DNA from: Streptomyces sp. NBC_01750
GTDB taxonomy: Bacteria > Actinomycetota > Actinomycetes > Streptomycetales > Streptomycetaceae
Direction of reading: 5' to 3'
Assembly: GCF_035918095.1 (NCBI RefSeq)
Contig: NZ_CP109137.1
Coordinates: forward strand, 124,001-188,000
Length of the DNA stretch: 64,000 bases
The translations under genes and the position numbers were made by a program. Below are positions 9,201 to 18,325 of this stretch, in pieces. Below the pieces are notes generated by a model. That model searched no databases. It had not been told where the DNA came from and was given only the letters and a program-made list of their open reading frames with translations. The first letter of the stretch is position 1; each line of letters starts with the position of its first letter.

Positions 9201-12200
9201 CTGCCGGTGGGCTGGGTGCCGCCGTACTCGCGGCGCTGAGTCGTCTGGCCGAGAGCGTTGGTGACGACCGCGGTGGCCTGCCCGCCGGCCGGGGCCGTGG
9301 TGGTGACGGTGTCGCCGGTGTAGGCGGTGTCGATGGTCCAGAGAGGGACATTCTTGGCCTTGGTCTCCGCCGTGATGGCGCGGCCGGCGCCATCGTAGGT
9401 GGTGTCGACCTGTACCGGTGCTTCGCTGCCATGGGTGGCGACGAGGTCTCCCGTGGGGCCGCTCAGTTGGTCCCAGTTGTCGGACAGGGCGGAGACGGCG
9501 AGACCGCGCTCGTCGTAGAGGGTCTCGGAGATCAACCGGCCGCCGAGGGGCGAGGGCGTCTGGGTCTGACGGGGGCGCAACAGGGCGTCGTAGATCTCGT
9601 AGGTGGTGTTGTAGCCGATCTGGTCGGCCTTGAGGACGCCGTTGGAAACCCAGGAGGGGGCGGAGGCGGTGACGCTATAGGCGTAGACGTAGTTGGGGGT
9701 TTTGCCCAGCGACTTGGAGCGGTTCGGCAGCCAGACCTTGGTGACGCGGCCGAGACTGTCGTACTCGCTCTGGGTGACCTTGCTGTTCGGGTCGGTCACC
9801 TTGAGGGCGGCGCCGGTGGCGAAGTCGACGAGCGTGATGGTCTTCTGGAGCTTGGCATTCTCCACCGATGACGACGTCAGCGGCCCAGCGGCCACCGGGT
9901 TGTAGGTCATCTTGGCAGTGGTGGTGTCGTTGGTGTCCTTGGCCGTCAGCGGACGGCCCAGCACGTCGTAGGTGGTGGTGGCCAGCTTCTGCCAGACCGG
10001 CTGGTCGTCCGCGCCGTATCCCTTGGCGCGGCCCGTCCACAGCGGCTCGCCCTTGGTGGGGATCTGTGTGGCCGTCCAGGTGGTGGTGTCGTAGGCGATG
10101 GCGGTGTCGGAGATGACGTCACCGGGACGCGTGGCATCAACTGGCAGGTCCAGCAACGCGTCCGTGGTCGCACAGGGCTTACCTACCGTGCGGGTGCGGG
10201 AGGCCAGGGAGTTGATGCCGAGGGTGTCGTTGCGGGCGTACCACGTGCGGGTGCATGTCTCGTCGCCGCTGACTGCGTCGTCGCCCTTGTCCTCAACAGT
10301 CTCGGCCATGCCATATGCATCGAACGTGGTCGCCGTGGAGCGGACCCGGTCGGTGGGGGTGCCGCTGGTGGTGACGTTGGTGCGAGTGTGGGTGCCGGCG
10401 GTGCGGACGTAGTAGGCCTCGGTGTCGGCGTAGGACTTGTGCTGCGTGGCGGTGCGCTTGGACCAGGGGTCGTTGACGGTGCCGCCGACTTCCTGGGCGC
10501 CGTTGTAGGTGACGCTCTCGCGGGTGAATCCGGCGTACTGGTCGGCGTCCGTGATCGTCGGAGCCTTGATGCCGGTGACCTGGGCGGCCTTGCGCGCGTC
10601 TGGGTCCGGGGTCTTGCCGTCGGTGCCCAGGACGCGGTCGCCGTTCATGCCCTGCAGGTAGACGGCGACGGTCTTGGACTGGGTCTCACCGGCCCGGCCG
10701 GTGAGGTGGGTGACCTTCTCGAAGCCGCGCCAGACGGACCAGGTCCGTTCCTTCTCCTTGACCAGCGGGTCCTCGTCGTAGTGCCAGGCCGCGCCCGCAT
10801 AGGTGTAGGTGTGCTCGACGGACTCGGCACCGCCCTGGGGGTCGCTGGTGGACACCGTCCAGACGGGGTACTTGTGGAACCAGTCGAGGAGCGGGTCCTT
10901 CTCGCCGTTCGGCGACCAGTAGACCGGGTAGCAGCGGCGGGTGTTCGTGTCGACCTTCGGCATGGTCTGCCCGGCGAGGCAGTCCTCCGCCATGTAGGTC
11001 ACGATCGTCTGCGCCCCGGTCTCCGAGGTGATCGTGCGCAGCCTCGGCTTTTGCAGGGAGAGAATGTCGTCGGTCGCGCCGTCGACCCGGTTCGGCCGGA
11101 ATTCGTGGCTGAACTTCACCGGGTCCAGCGTCAGATCTGTGCCGCGCTTACCGGTGTGGCGAATCTCGTCCAGCCACAGGGACTGGTCGGTGGAGTCCCC
11201 GGTCTCGCCCGGGTCGAGGTACTTCTGCGTGAGCGCCCACGAGTCGACCGACTCGTAGGCGGGGGTCGCGGCCGCCGCATTCCATGCCTGCGTGGAGATG
11301 CCGGTCATGCGCTTACGGGTGTAGAAGCTGGGGCCGGTGTTGCCGGTGCACTTCAGGTCCGCCTTGCACTCGGCGTCGAACGGCACATCGGGCCAGTTGT
11401 CGCGGGTCGCGTCGGTCAGGGAGCCGCAGTCCCCGGTGATGCAGCGCTCGGCGTAGCCGAAGGCGACCTTGTTCGACGCGGCAGGGGTGGCGGAGAACAG
11501 GGCGCCGGCGCGCTGCCCGTAGCGGATCTCTGTCAGGTAGCCGCCGCGGGTGTAGGCGGTGCCGTTGTTGTCGTCACCGAGCATGTCGTAGTGGTTCTGC
11601 TCGGCGGTGTACCAGTAGGTCATGGCGTTTTGGTGGGTGTCTTCGACGTAGTCGAGGTTCCACCGCCAGGCCTGCGTCTTGGACCGGCCGGAGAAGGTGG
11701 AGCCATCCGCGTAGCCGGGCTCGCCCGCGTCGTCGCCGAAGACCGGCACGGTCCATACCGAGTTGGTGCGGTCGGTGGCACCGGCGCCGTCGAGCTTGTT
11801 GAGGCCGAAGACGTACTTGGTGCCGTCTCCGGTGATGACGGTCCAGTGCTCGCCGTTGTCGTCACCGTTGTCCGCCCCGGTGGCAACGGTCACGGTGGAG
11901 GCGTCGTCGTTCTTCAGCCGCCACTTACCGGTGGTGTCGTCCTTGACGAGCTCGGTGGCCTTGCCGTTGAGGACAAGGGAGGCGTTGTCGTACTTCCAGC
12001 ACAGGTCGAACTTATCGGTCTGGCCGTCATCGTCACACGAGCCGTATTTGCGCTCGACGTAGGAGGAGGTGATGTCGAAGCCTTCGCCGATCACCGTGCC
12101 CTGGTTGTTCGTGGACGCGGTCCGGCCGTCCACGCTGCCCGAGTCGTAGGAGATCTTCAGGTCCGGCTTCGGGCCGGCTGCCGACGGCGGGACACGCAGG

Positions 12201-13090
12201 GGGTAGGACCAGGTGAACGTGCCGGAGGAGCCGCCCGCCTCCCACGTGGAGGAGGAAGCAAGAGGCGTCGCCTTGTAGTCACCGTTGCCGGACTTGGTGC
12301 CGGCGGCGAGCGCCAGGACCATGGTCTGGCCGGCAGAGCGGGCCGCCGTGGACCTTGTTGCGGTGCCCGGCGCAGCACGGAAGGCCAGCTCGGTGCTGAG
12401 GTCTTGCTTCCTGCGGTGGTTGGTGAACTCGACCGCTGTGCGGGTACGGCACTTGGCTGCCGACGGATTGCTGAGCGCACAGTCGGGCAGGCGCAGCACC
12501 TGCAGACGGCCCGCCCAGTCACCGCCGTAGGCGGAGGCGAACGCCGCATAGTTGATTCCGAGTGCGGCCTGTCCGCCCGTGGCGGGGCCCGTGACGGTCA
12601 GAACGATGCCCTTGACGCCCAGCGCGGCAGACTTGTTCTGATCCAGAACATTGACCGTGACCGCACCAGCGCTCTGGGGCGCCTTCTTGCCCTTGGCCGG
12701 TTTCGGCGGGGCCAAGGTAACGGGAAGGGTGCCCGGCGTGGCCTTCGCCTTCCCCGCGGCAGGGACCGTCAGTGTCGCTGTTCCGGCCTTGGGCCAGGTG
12801 ACCTTCTTGTTCTGGTCGGCTTTGGCGCGCGCGATGTCCGCACGTCTGGCAGCCGCAGCCTTGGCCCTGGCGGCCGCGGTCTTCTTGTCCACCTTGGCGG
12901 TGAACGGGGACACATCCACCGACCGGGGTGCCTTGAGCTTCGGCTTGCCGAGCGGCTCAACGTCGGCGGCGAACGCCACCGGGGCCAGCAGCCCGGGTAT
13001 CAGAGACAGCACGGCGATCGTGCCCAAGGACCTCACGGGCCATGTTCTGCGACGGCCGCGCCTGTCGGCCCGCGGTGAGAACCGCTTCAT
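6188..13090 (-). CDS. Secreted RHS/YD-repeat polymorphic toxin with HINT domain
   Basis: A 2300-residue protein. It starts with an Arg-rich signal peptide and hydrophobic core (residues 1-42, ending near PVAFAADV), then a long YD-repeat shell. The RHS-associated core signature lies near residue 1860 (YDPGIGQFISVDPV and DPTGLF). A pretoxin HINT domain (about 2045-2185) starts at CFLAGTDVLM and ends at VLVHN, the usual autocleavage site. The last 115 or so residues are the toxin; the motif around YITPDVDGHN with GWKMF suggests an Ntox21-like RNase, which is tentative. It is followed by the immunity gene and preceded by a LamG gene. No frameshift seen. Confidence 0.9.
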   Translation of the reverse strand: MKRFSPRADRRGRRRTWPVRSLGTIAVLSLIPGLLAPVAFAADVEPLGKPKLKAPRSVDVSPFTAKVDKKTAAARAKAAAARRADIARAKADQNKKVTWPKAGTATLTVPAAGKAKATPGTLPVTLAPPKPAKGKKAPQSAGAVTVNVLDQNKSAALGVKGIVLTVTGPATGGQAALGINYAAFASAYGGDWAGRLQVLRLPDCALSNPSAAKCRTRTAVEFTNHRRKQDLSTELAFRAAPGTATRSTAARSAGQTMVLALAAGTKSGNGDYKATPLASSSTWEAGGSSGTFTWSYPLRVPPSAAGPKPDLKISYDSGSVDGRTASTNNQGTVIGEGFDITSSYVERKYGSCDDDGQTDKFDLCWKYDNASLVLNGKATELVKDDTTGKWRLKNDDASTVTVATGADNGDDNGEHWTVITGDGTKYVFGLNKLDGAGATDRTNSVWTVPVFGDDAGEPGYADGSTFSGRSKTQAWRWNLDYVEDTHQNAMTYWYTAEQNHYDMLGDDNNGTAYTRGGYLTEIRYGQRAGALFSATPAASNKVAFGYAERCITGDCGSLTDATRDNWPDVPFDAECKADLKCTGNTGPSFYTRKRMTGISTQAWNAAAATPAYESVDSWALTQKYLDPGETGDSTDQSLWLDEIRHTGKRGTDLTLDPVKFSHEFRPNRVDGATDDILSLQKPRLRTITSETGAQTIVTYMAEDCLAGQTMPKVDTNTRRCYPVYWSPNGEKDPLLDWFHKYPVWTVSTSDPQGGAESVEHTYTYAGAAWHYDEDPLVKEKERTWSVWRGFEKVTHLTGRAGETQSKTVAVYLQGMNGDRVLGTDGKTPDPDARKAAQVTGIKAPTITDADQYAGFTRESVTYNGAQEVGGTVNDPWSKRTATQHKSYADTEAYYVRTAGTHTRTNVTTSGTPTDRVRSTATTFDAYGMAETVEDKGDDAVSGDETCTRTWYARNDTLGINSLASRTRTVGKPCATTDALLDLPVDATRPGDVISDTAIAYDTTTWTATQIPTKGEPLWTGRAKGYGADDQPVWQKLATTTYDVLGRPLTAKDTNDTTTAKMTYNPVAAGPLTSSSVENAKLQKTITLVDFATGAALKVTDPNSKVTQSEYDSLGRVTKVWLPNRSKSLGKTPNYVYAYSVTASAPSWVSNGVLKADQIGYNTTYEIYDALLRPRQTQTPSPLGGRLISETLYDERGLAVSALSDNWDQLSGPTGDLVATHGSEAPVQVDTTYDGAGRAITAETKAKNVPLWTIDTAYTGDTVTTTAPAGGQATAVVTNALGQTTQRREYGGTQPTGSDYTTTKFAYTPAGQQASVEGPDQAKWTYTYDLFGRQVSASDPDKGTSTTGYNELDQAISSTDSRPGKSLISEYDILGRQTGLWDGTKTDATKLAAWTFDTLAKGQQDSSVRYENGIGQPTSKAYTQKVTSYDSLYQVTGSQLILPAGDPLVAAGVPQTLSFSTSYNADGTVANSGIPAVAGLPLETVSNTYNEVGQQLTEQGTSQYLQATEYSETGDVRQLTLGMSGTGAKAYHVFKYEPGTRRLTGSYVTDTVHAFKPLDLTFTQDKAGNVTSIFDGDQGGTAKADYQCFTYDGHRRMSEAWTPKTADCSASGRTTANLDGAAPYWTGYTYNAAGQRKSETEHTTSGDRTTNYTYGTPKNQPHPLATTTGAKAATYAYDDAGNTTSRPGTQAQQTLTWNTEGTLVGSSEPAAGTKPALGTSYLYDAAGELLIRRNTTADGDTVLYLGGTEVRLTTKGATKTLTGSRYYTAAGQTIALRTATAGVTGSKLTFLAGDHHGTSSLALDATTMAVTKRYTTPFGAPRGTAPTAWPDDKAFLGKPADTKTGLTHIGAREYDPGIGQFISVDPVLAPDQHQSLNGYAYANNTPVTSADPTGLFCDGCSANADNSAWEPSHGAGCTTEGCYDPSGNISPGTGGDGGTAGQVNDLGDGKPGLPPTEAVKLYWGKNGKNPTVGQMRYWGTYVPGMSYELNAEFYFRERCSYSFDVGCSEFRKYYKGWKHVDKLETVNNCLVCSNVGFELVLAMYGTCTKCFLAGTDVLMANGSTKDIEDVKQGDEVLATDPESGETGKRKVTRLIVTEDDKHFNELTISTQDGPKKLTATNEHPFWSPSEKRWVEAGQLRPGMTLLTVDGSRASVEANRAYSKHARTYNLTVDDLHTYYVLAGETPVLVHNSNCDLPKGYTSSPALKGDPYHPDSVAGRSAQNRELYAGSVGDRAGGLGYRTRIPAQKAPFDSHGQVVFSNGKNYITPDVDGHNVTGGWKMFNRRGQRIGTYDPDLNYLKE

Positions 13091-13231
13091 TTATGTTTTC
13101 CGCTTTCGCTGAGGCCGCCCCGCAGGCGGCATGCGCTGATGCGCTCACGGCCTGGGCCGGGAGCTGAAAAAGGAGTGAGGGCCCGGGTGGCAGCGCACAG
13201 CAGGCGCTGCCACCCGGTATGCCGCCGGGGG

Positions 13232-15685
13232 CTACTCGACGCCGGGTTCGCCCATGACCTTCGAGCCGATCTGATCCTGCGTCATCGCGCCGGCCCAGAT
13301 GCGCATCTCCGTGAGCGCGGCAGGCAGATAGTTGCCGGGGCCGGCGGACGTCGGTCCGCGGCCGGCTGCGAGCTCGCCGCGGCCCTGCTGCGCCACAGTG
13401 AAGGCCGAGTAGGCCTGAGGATCCAGCTCCACGAACAGGCGTGCCACGCCGTGACCCGACCCGGCCTCTTCGGTGGCGTCAAAAACTCCGGTCACCTGAA
13501 CGGGGGTGTCCATCGCAGCTGCGTCCATCGACTCTGTTGAGGCACTGGCGACGACGGTGCCTGCCGCGTCGGTCGCGGTACGGCTGAAGTGCCACAGGCA
13601 GCCCCCCTCGTCGGAGACCTTCTCCACCCACAGGGCCCACGACGACTCCTTGCCGTTCGGGGTGGTGGCCTCCTGGCCGAAGACCTGCGCCTTCGCCCCA
13701 ACGGGCATCTCCGCAAACTTCGCACCGTTCAGCTGGACGCTGGCCGTCACCGTGAACGAGCCCGCTTCATCGACGACCGGGCCCGTCGTGGACAGGTAGC
13801 CGGTGCCGTCGAGCCGGACCTGCTTCTGTTCCGAGTCCACCACCTGCTCCACCACGGCCCCAGTGGGCGAGAGGGTCATGTCCGCGGCGTACGGGAGGCG
13901 TTCGGTGATCTTGCCACCGGCCGCGTCAGCTGCGTCCCAGTAGGCGACCAGCTCGGCCGCCGGCATCCCGTTGGCGTCCTCGAGCCGGTTCTCCAGGCGC
14001 ACCTCGTCGGCGCTCAGCTGCCGTTGCCACACGGCGAGCTCATCGATGCTGCCCATGAAGTACTCGCCGGCCTTGGAGCTGCCCACCGTCATGCCGGCTG
14101 ACGATGTCCACGGGGCGTAAGCGGGGTTGGCCGTCGCCAGAGTTACCGGCGTGCCCTGCGGGCGGCCGTTGACGAAGAGCTGGATGGTGTCGTTGCTCTT
14201 GTCCGCGTCGTTCTTGGCGTCGAAGACGCCGGTCAGGTGTGTCCACACGTTCAGCGGCGGATTCGGCGTGTCGGCCAGAGCGCTGACATAGGCAGGTGTT
14301 GCCGAATCAGCGACGGCCCGGTTGAACACCCATTTCTTCGCTGAGAGGGAGTAGAACAGGTTGAACGCGGCGGACTTGTCCGTTCCCGGGGCGGACGCCA
14401 CCACCCGGGTCTTGGACCCATCCGTCAGCAGAACCCATGCGGAGACGGTGAACGAGTCCTTCGTATTGATGGGCACTGCTGCCGTGGAGGCGTAGCCGAG
14501 CTGCTTGGCCGGATCGGCCACGTCCTCATTCAGGCGCAGTGAGAGGTCGCCGGTGCCGCGGCGTCCGCGATCCGACCAGGTCGCCGCCGTTCCGGCCTGC
14601 TGGTGCAGCGTGATCTCGTGCCGGGTGGGGCCTTCGGTGGCCGTATCGGCTGCTGTCGTGCCGGTCGCTTCGGCGAAGTGCCAGCGACCCACTGCGGTCG
14701 TGCCCGGTTGCACCTTGAAGTGGAACTCTGCCTGAGTTCCCTCCCGGCCGTTGGGGATCCCGACGGGGGTGTCGATGGCTTCCACGATCAGCACCTGGAT
14801 GCCGGCAGTGGTGGGCACCGGTTTGATGGTTACGCTCGACCCGGCTCCGAGATTGTTCTCAACGTGCGTGTTCGCGGCAGACTCGGTCAGCAGCCGCCAG
14901 CGGTAGCCCGTGATGCCCGTATCGGCGGCGTTGGGCTTGATCGTGAAGGAACCTTCCACTCCAGGCCCGCCCTTGGGCTCACACAGAGTCGCGCATTGGG
15001 TGTAGGGCCCGTTCGACGTGATCTGCGGTTCCAAGGGCGCCGTCGAATCGAGCTTGAAGTAGCACCACCGCTTGTACCCGGACGAGATCGCCGTGGTCAC
15101 GCCCTCATACGTCCAGAACGTCTGAACCAATGACCTGACCCGGTACAGCGCACCGTCAACTCCATTGGCCAGGCGTTGCTTGGCCAATGCGTCGTCCACG
15201 ATGTAGCCGGTTGAAGGCACATTGAACTGGACGGCCGGATCGGTCGTCCATGTCCCGCCTGGCAACTTGCGCTCGACCCAGAAATGGACCTTCAGCGAGC
15301 CTTGGTCGTCGTCCCCCACCGGCTTCACCGCGGTCTGTGCCCGGGCCTGCAGCATCGGGTCGGAGCGTGTCGCGACAACGGGGGTGCTGTCCGAAGTCGA
15401 GCAGCCCTGAACTATGCCGTTGCCGGGGATGACACCGTCATCCGTCACGGCACCGGGCTTGAGGACGTAGACAACCTGCAGCTCGGCGTTCTCCTTGAAC
15501 CGCTTCCACGCGTCCGGATCGTTCTCGTTCTTGGCCCTCATCATCAGGGTGAGGCGGGAGAAGTTGCCGTCCGCGAAGGAGCGGACCGTCTTGGTGAGGT
15601 TCTCGTCCGTCTCGCTCGCACTGTCGTTGAACTCGATCCAGGAGTCCGGCTGATCCGGCGAGCAGCTCGGTTTCCGGAGCGTCAA
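13232..15685 (-). pseudogene. LamG-domain surface protein, 5' end lost
   Basis: An 817-residue reading frame with an Ig-like region followed by two LamG/concanavalin-like domains. These are seen as repeated SFTVSAWV / SFTVTASV strands, LFVNGRPQG and a closing DELAVWQRQLSADEV motif. Proteins of this kind usually begin with a signal peptide; none is present here. The frame opens abruptly near an IS4-type remnant at 15.8 kb, so the N-terminal part is missing. LamG genes are commonly found just before RHS genes in Streptomyces and may display or secrete the complex. The 141-base gap to the RHS start suggests co-transcription if any promoter survives. Confidence 0.7.
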
Positions 15686-15837
15686 GGAGCATCACCGCGA
15701 GGCAGAGCGGCAGCGGCGGGTTGCCCAGGCCCGGGGCGGCCAGCTGAGCGGGTTGGCGACCTGGTGGCTGCCCCGGGGCGGGTCTCTTACCGGGTCATGG
15801 ATCTACCGCTGAGCTGGTCACAGGCCGCATGGAGAAA

Positions 15838-15905
15838 CCCGGTTGCTGCCGGCCCGGGTGGCGGTCTACTTCGTGCTGGCCATGGCGTTGTTCACCGACT
15901 GCGGG
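15838..15905 (+). pseudogene. IS4-type transposase remnant
   Basis: A fragment of about 20 codons reading LLPARVAVYFVLAMALF closely matches RLLPARVVVYFVLAMCLF in the IS4-type transposase at 36.6-37.9 kb. Nothing else of the element is left. It marks the rearrangement that removed the start of the LamG gene. Confidence 0.65.
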
Positions 15906-16022
15906 CCCGGTCACTCCGACACAGCGCCTTGGAGTGACCGGGATAGACCGCGGGTCGCCGGCATTTCTGGCGCACATCTGGCACGGTCGCTCTTCGTCCT
16001 GGACGCACAAAACTGGGGCAGG

Positions 16023-16097
16023 CTAAGCCGGCCGGACTCGAACCGGCGTCCTCGCGATTTTGGAGACCGCGCGCGACTACCTCTGCGCTACGGCTTC
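16023..16097 (-). tRNA. tRNA-Trp(CCA)-like gene, degenerate
   Basis: Read on the minus strand, a full cloverleaf can be drawn. The acceptor stem has 6 of 7 pairs with a G1/A72 mismatch, and the D arm uses GCGC on both sides. The anticodon stem GCGGT/ATCGC includes one G-U pair, and the loop CTCCAAA gives anticodon CCA (Trp). The T arm is GCCGG-TTCGAGT-CCGGC. The variable loop is six bases and the 3' end reads GCCT, not GCCA. It lies between an IS4 remnant and an IS3 element, so it could be a mobile-element tRNA, an attachment-site relic or a decaying duplicate. Confidence 0.65.
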
Positions 16098-16352
16098 GCC
16101 CGGCTGCGATCCTAGCCCCGCATGCGCTTCAGGACAGATCGGTGCGCCGAACCTTCTGATCCGTAGCTCCAGCCAGATCGGTCAGCGACGGTCATACCCG
16201 TCGCTTCGGAGCCCCAGAGGGACGGTAGGGGACGAGGACGGTTGCTGGGGTTGCGGGACGGCACTGCTGTACAGCTACGTTTCTACGGTGGACGTTAACG
16301 AGTTTCTGTCACGACCGCTGGGGTCTGATGCAGGCTTGGGTGACAGGTTCGG

Positions 16353-17390
16353 TCACGCAGCCCGGAGGGCCGGTGTGGTCATGACGGTTTCGAATTCGTC
16401 GGGGGTCAGCCGGCCGAGCGAGGCTTGTCGGCGGCGTCGGTGGTAGGTCCGTTCGATCCAGGTCACGATCGCGATCCGCAGTTCCTGACGGGTGGCCCAC
16501 GAACGGCGGTCGAGGACATTCTTCTGCAGCAGACTGAAGAACGACTCCATTGCTGCGTTGTCGCCTGCAGCCCCGACCCTCCCTATGGATCCGGCAATCC
16601 GGTGCCGGTCGAGCGCCTGGACAAATTTCCGCGACCGGAACTGCGATCCACGATCGGTATGCAGAACGCACCCGGCAACGTCGTCGCGCCGGGCAACAGC
16701 GCTGTCCAGGGCCGCGACGGCCAGACGGGATTTCATCCGCGTGTCGATGGAGTAGCCGACGATCCTCTTACTGAAGACGTCCTTGATCGCGCATAGGTAC
16801 AACTTCCCTTCGCCCGTGACGTGTTCGGTGATGTCCGCAAGCCACAGCCGGTTCGGGCCGTCTGCGGTGAAGTCACGGCGGACGAGGTCGTCATGCACCG
16901 GCGGGCCGGCCTTCTTGGCAGTGCTGCGTCTCTTCCCAAACACGCTCCACCAGCTGTTGTCCCGGCAGATTCGCCACGCGGTCCGGTCGGCCATGGCAGC
17001 CCCCGAGCCGCGGGCCTCGTCGGCCAGGAAGCGGTAGCCGAACTCCGGGTCGTCACGGTGGGCATCGAACAACGCGTTCGCGCGAAGGACCTCCTCAAGG
17101 ACGGCATCGGCCACCGGGTGACTGAGCCAGCGGTAGTAGGGCTGCCTGGCGAGCTTGAGGACCCGGCACGTGACCGTGACGGGAATCCCGTCCGCGGTCA
17201 GCTCCTTCACGAGCGGGTAGATCCTTTTCCCGGCAGATTCGCCTGCGACAGGTAGGCCGCGGCCCGGCGCAGGACCTCGTTCTCCTGCTCCAGCAGCTTG
17301 ATCCGCCGACGCGCCTCCCGCAGTTCCGCGTTCTCCTGCCTGGTGGTTCCGGGTTTCATCCCGTCGTCGATGTCTGTGCGGCGCATCCAC
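16353..17390 (-). CDS. IS3 transposase OrfB (catalytic)
   Basis: The rve catalytic domain has the DDE residues in WLADITEH, VLHTDRGSQF and NAAMESFFSLLQ, followed by the usual C-terminal TYHRRRRQASLGRLTPDEFE. The first 60 or so residues of the open frame are shadow sequence over OrfA; real coding probably begins near KRIYPLVKEL, reached by frameshifting. It looks intact, so this copy may be mobile. Confidence 0.85.
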   Translation of the reverse strand: MDAPHRHRRRDETRNHQAGERGTAGGASADQAAGAGERGPAPGRGLPVAGESAGKRIYPLVKELTADGIPVTVTCRVLKLARQPYYRWLSHPVADAVLEEVLRANALFDAHRDDPEFGYRFLADEARGSGAAMADRTAWRICRDNSWWSVFGKRRSTAKKAGPPVHDDLVRRDFTADGPNRLWLADITEHVTGEGKLYLCAIKDVFSKRIVGYSIDTRMKSRLAVAALDSAVARRDDVAGCVLHTDRGSQFRSRKFVQALDRHRIAGSIGRVGAAGDNAAMESFFSLLQKNVLDRRSWATRQELRIAIVTWIERTYHRRRRQASLGRLTPDEFETVMTTPALRAA

Positions 17391-17515
17391 TTCGACAGCG
17401 TCATCACATGGACACCGAAGTCGGCAGCCACCTGCTCCAGCGTCACACCCGGGCCGCGGTTCCTCGCGACCCGCACGACATCCTCGCGGAACTCTTCCGG
17501 ATACGGCTTCGGCAC
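17207..17515 (-). CDS. IS3 transposase OrfA
   Basis: About 100 residues from the GTG at 17515 (VPKPYPEEFREDVVRVARNR). It has a helix-turn-helix (VTLEQVAADFGVHVMTLSKW) and a leucine-zipper segment (ELREARRRIKLLEQENEVLR), the standard OrfA layout. It overlaps orfB in another frame, so the functional transposase is expected from a -1 ribosomal frameshift near 17.23-17.26 kb. Confidence 0.85.
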   Translation of the reverse strand: MPKPYPEEFREDVVRVARNRGPGVTLEQVAADFGVHVMTLSKWMRRTDIDDGMKPGTTRQENAELREARRRIKLLEQENEVLRRAAAYLSQANLPGKGSTRS

Positions 17516-17586
17516 AACAACATCCTTCCCACCCACCCCACAGGGCAAGCCAGTTCAGATGTCACCCGATCGTGCATCAGACCCCA

Positions 17587-18250
17587 CCTCGTTCGGCTAC
17601 GCGAGAAGGTCGGCGAGCGAGAACAGGCTGAGAATCTCGCCCTTCAAGGCCTTGCTGACGGCCAGGCGGCGGCCTTGGAATGGCTTGCCCGTACGCGGGA
17701 TGAGTCCAGGGACCTCGAGGCAGCCGAACGCCTCGTGCTCCAAGCCGCAGAGGCTGGCATCGCGCACGTCCTGCATGACCTTGTGATGCGACGGGAGGCA
17801 GCCGGCGACCACGAGAGGGCGGAGCGCCTCGCCCTTCAAGCCGCTGATTCTGGCGGCCTTCTGCAAAGTCTCGCTCGCCATAGCCTCCGCGAACCCGACG
17901 GCAGAGCTGCAGCCCTACTGCAACAAGCCGTCGACGCTGGCAACACCAGTGCTCTGCTCGACCTTGCGAAGCTGCAGGAGGAGGCAGGGAGCCATGAACG
18001 CGCCGAGCGCCTCGCTCTCCAGGCTGCCGACACCGGCAACACACGCGCCCTCGAAGAACTCGTGAAAATGCGAGAGGGAGCAGGCGACCAGCAAGGAGCC
18101 GAGCGCCTCGCCATTCAGGCCGCCAACGCGGGCAACTCGGCCGTCGTTGTCTGGCTGTCTCTCAATCGGAGGGACAAGAAGGTGGGCCGTTCCGGGCGCC
18201 TGTGGCCCTTCGGACTCAACCCGGACGGAACCCCAACCTCCCCGTGGTGA
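17587..18250 (+). pseudogene. Sel1/TPR-like repeat protein, N-terminus removed by IS3
   Basis: The reading frame carries about five repeats of the form ERAERLALQAADxGNTxAL, each about 35 residues, and ends in WPFGLNPDGTP. The frame runs leftward into the IS3 element, so the true start has been cut off. The same C-terminal signature (WPYGLDPDGTP) ends another repeat protein at 51836. Such repeats are common C-terminal sensor regions of actinobacterial NLR-like proteins, so the missing part may have held an NTPase or effector domain. Confidence 0.7.
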
Positions 18251-18325
18251 TCAACCCGCCTTGAAGGAGCCGCCTTCGCAGAAATGCGGCATCTCAGTGC
18301 TAAAGCGTGTTGCACAAGGTCTGTG

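Larger units (their letters stand above)
16319..17586 (-). mobile_element. IS3-family insertion sequence, 1268 bp
   Basis: The ends are imperfect inverted repeats: TGGGGTCTGATGCA at 16319-16332 and its reverse complement at 17573-17586. Similarity continues inward through a second block, GGGTGACA. It contains overlapping orfA and orfB. No clear target duplication is visible. It has inserted at the 5' side of the repeat-protein gene at 17.6-18.25 kb. Confidence 0.85.

Noticed and set aside
10388..13078. 896-codon open frame on the + strand
   Set aside because: It is antisense to the RHS gene, has GC-periodic low-complexity composition (runs of GVGVGLVLRGG type) and no domain; a shadow of the real gene.
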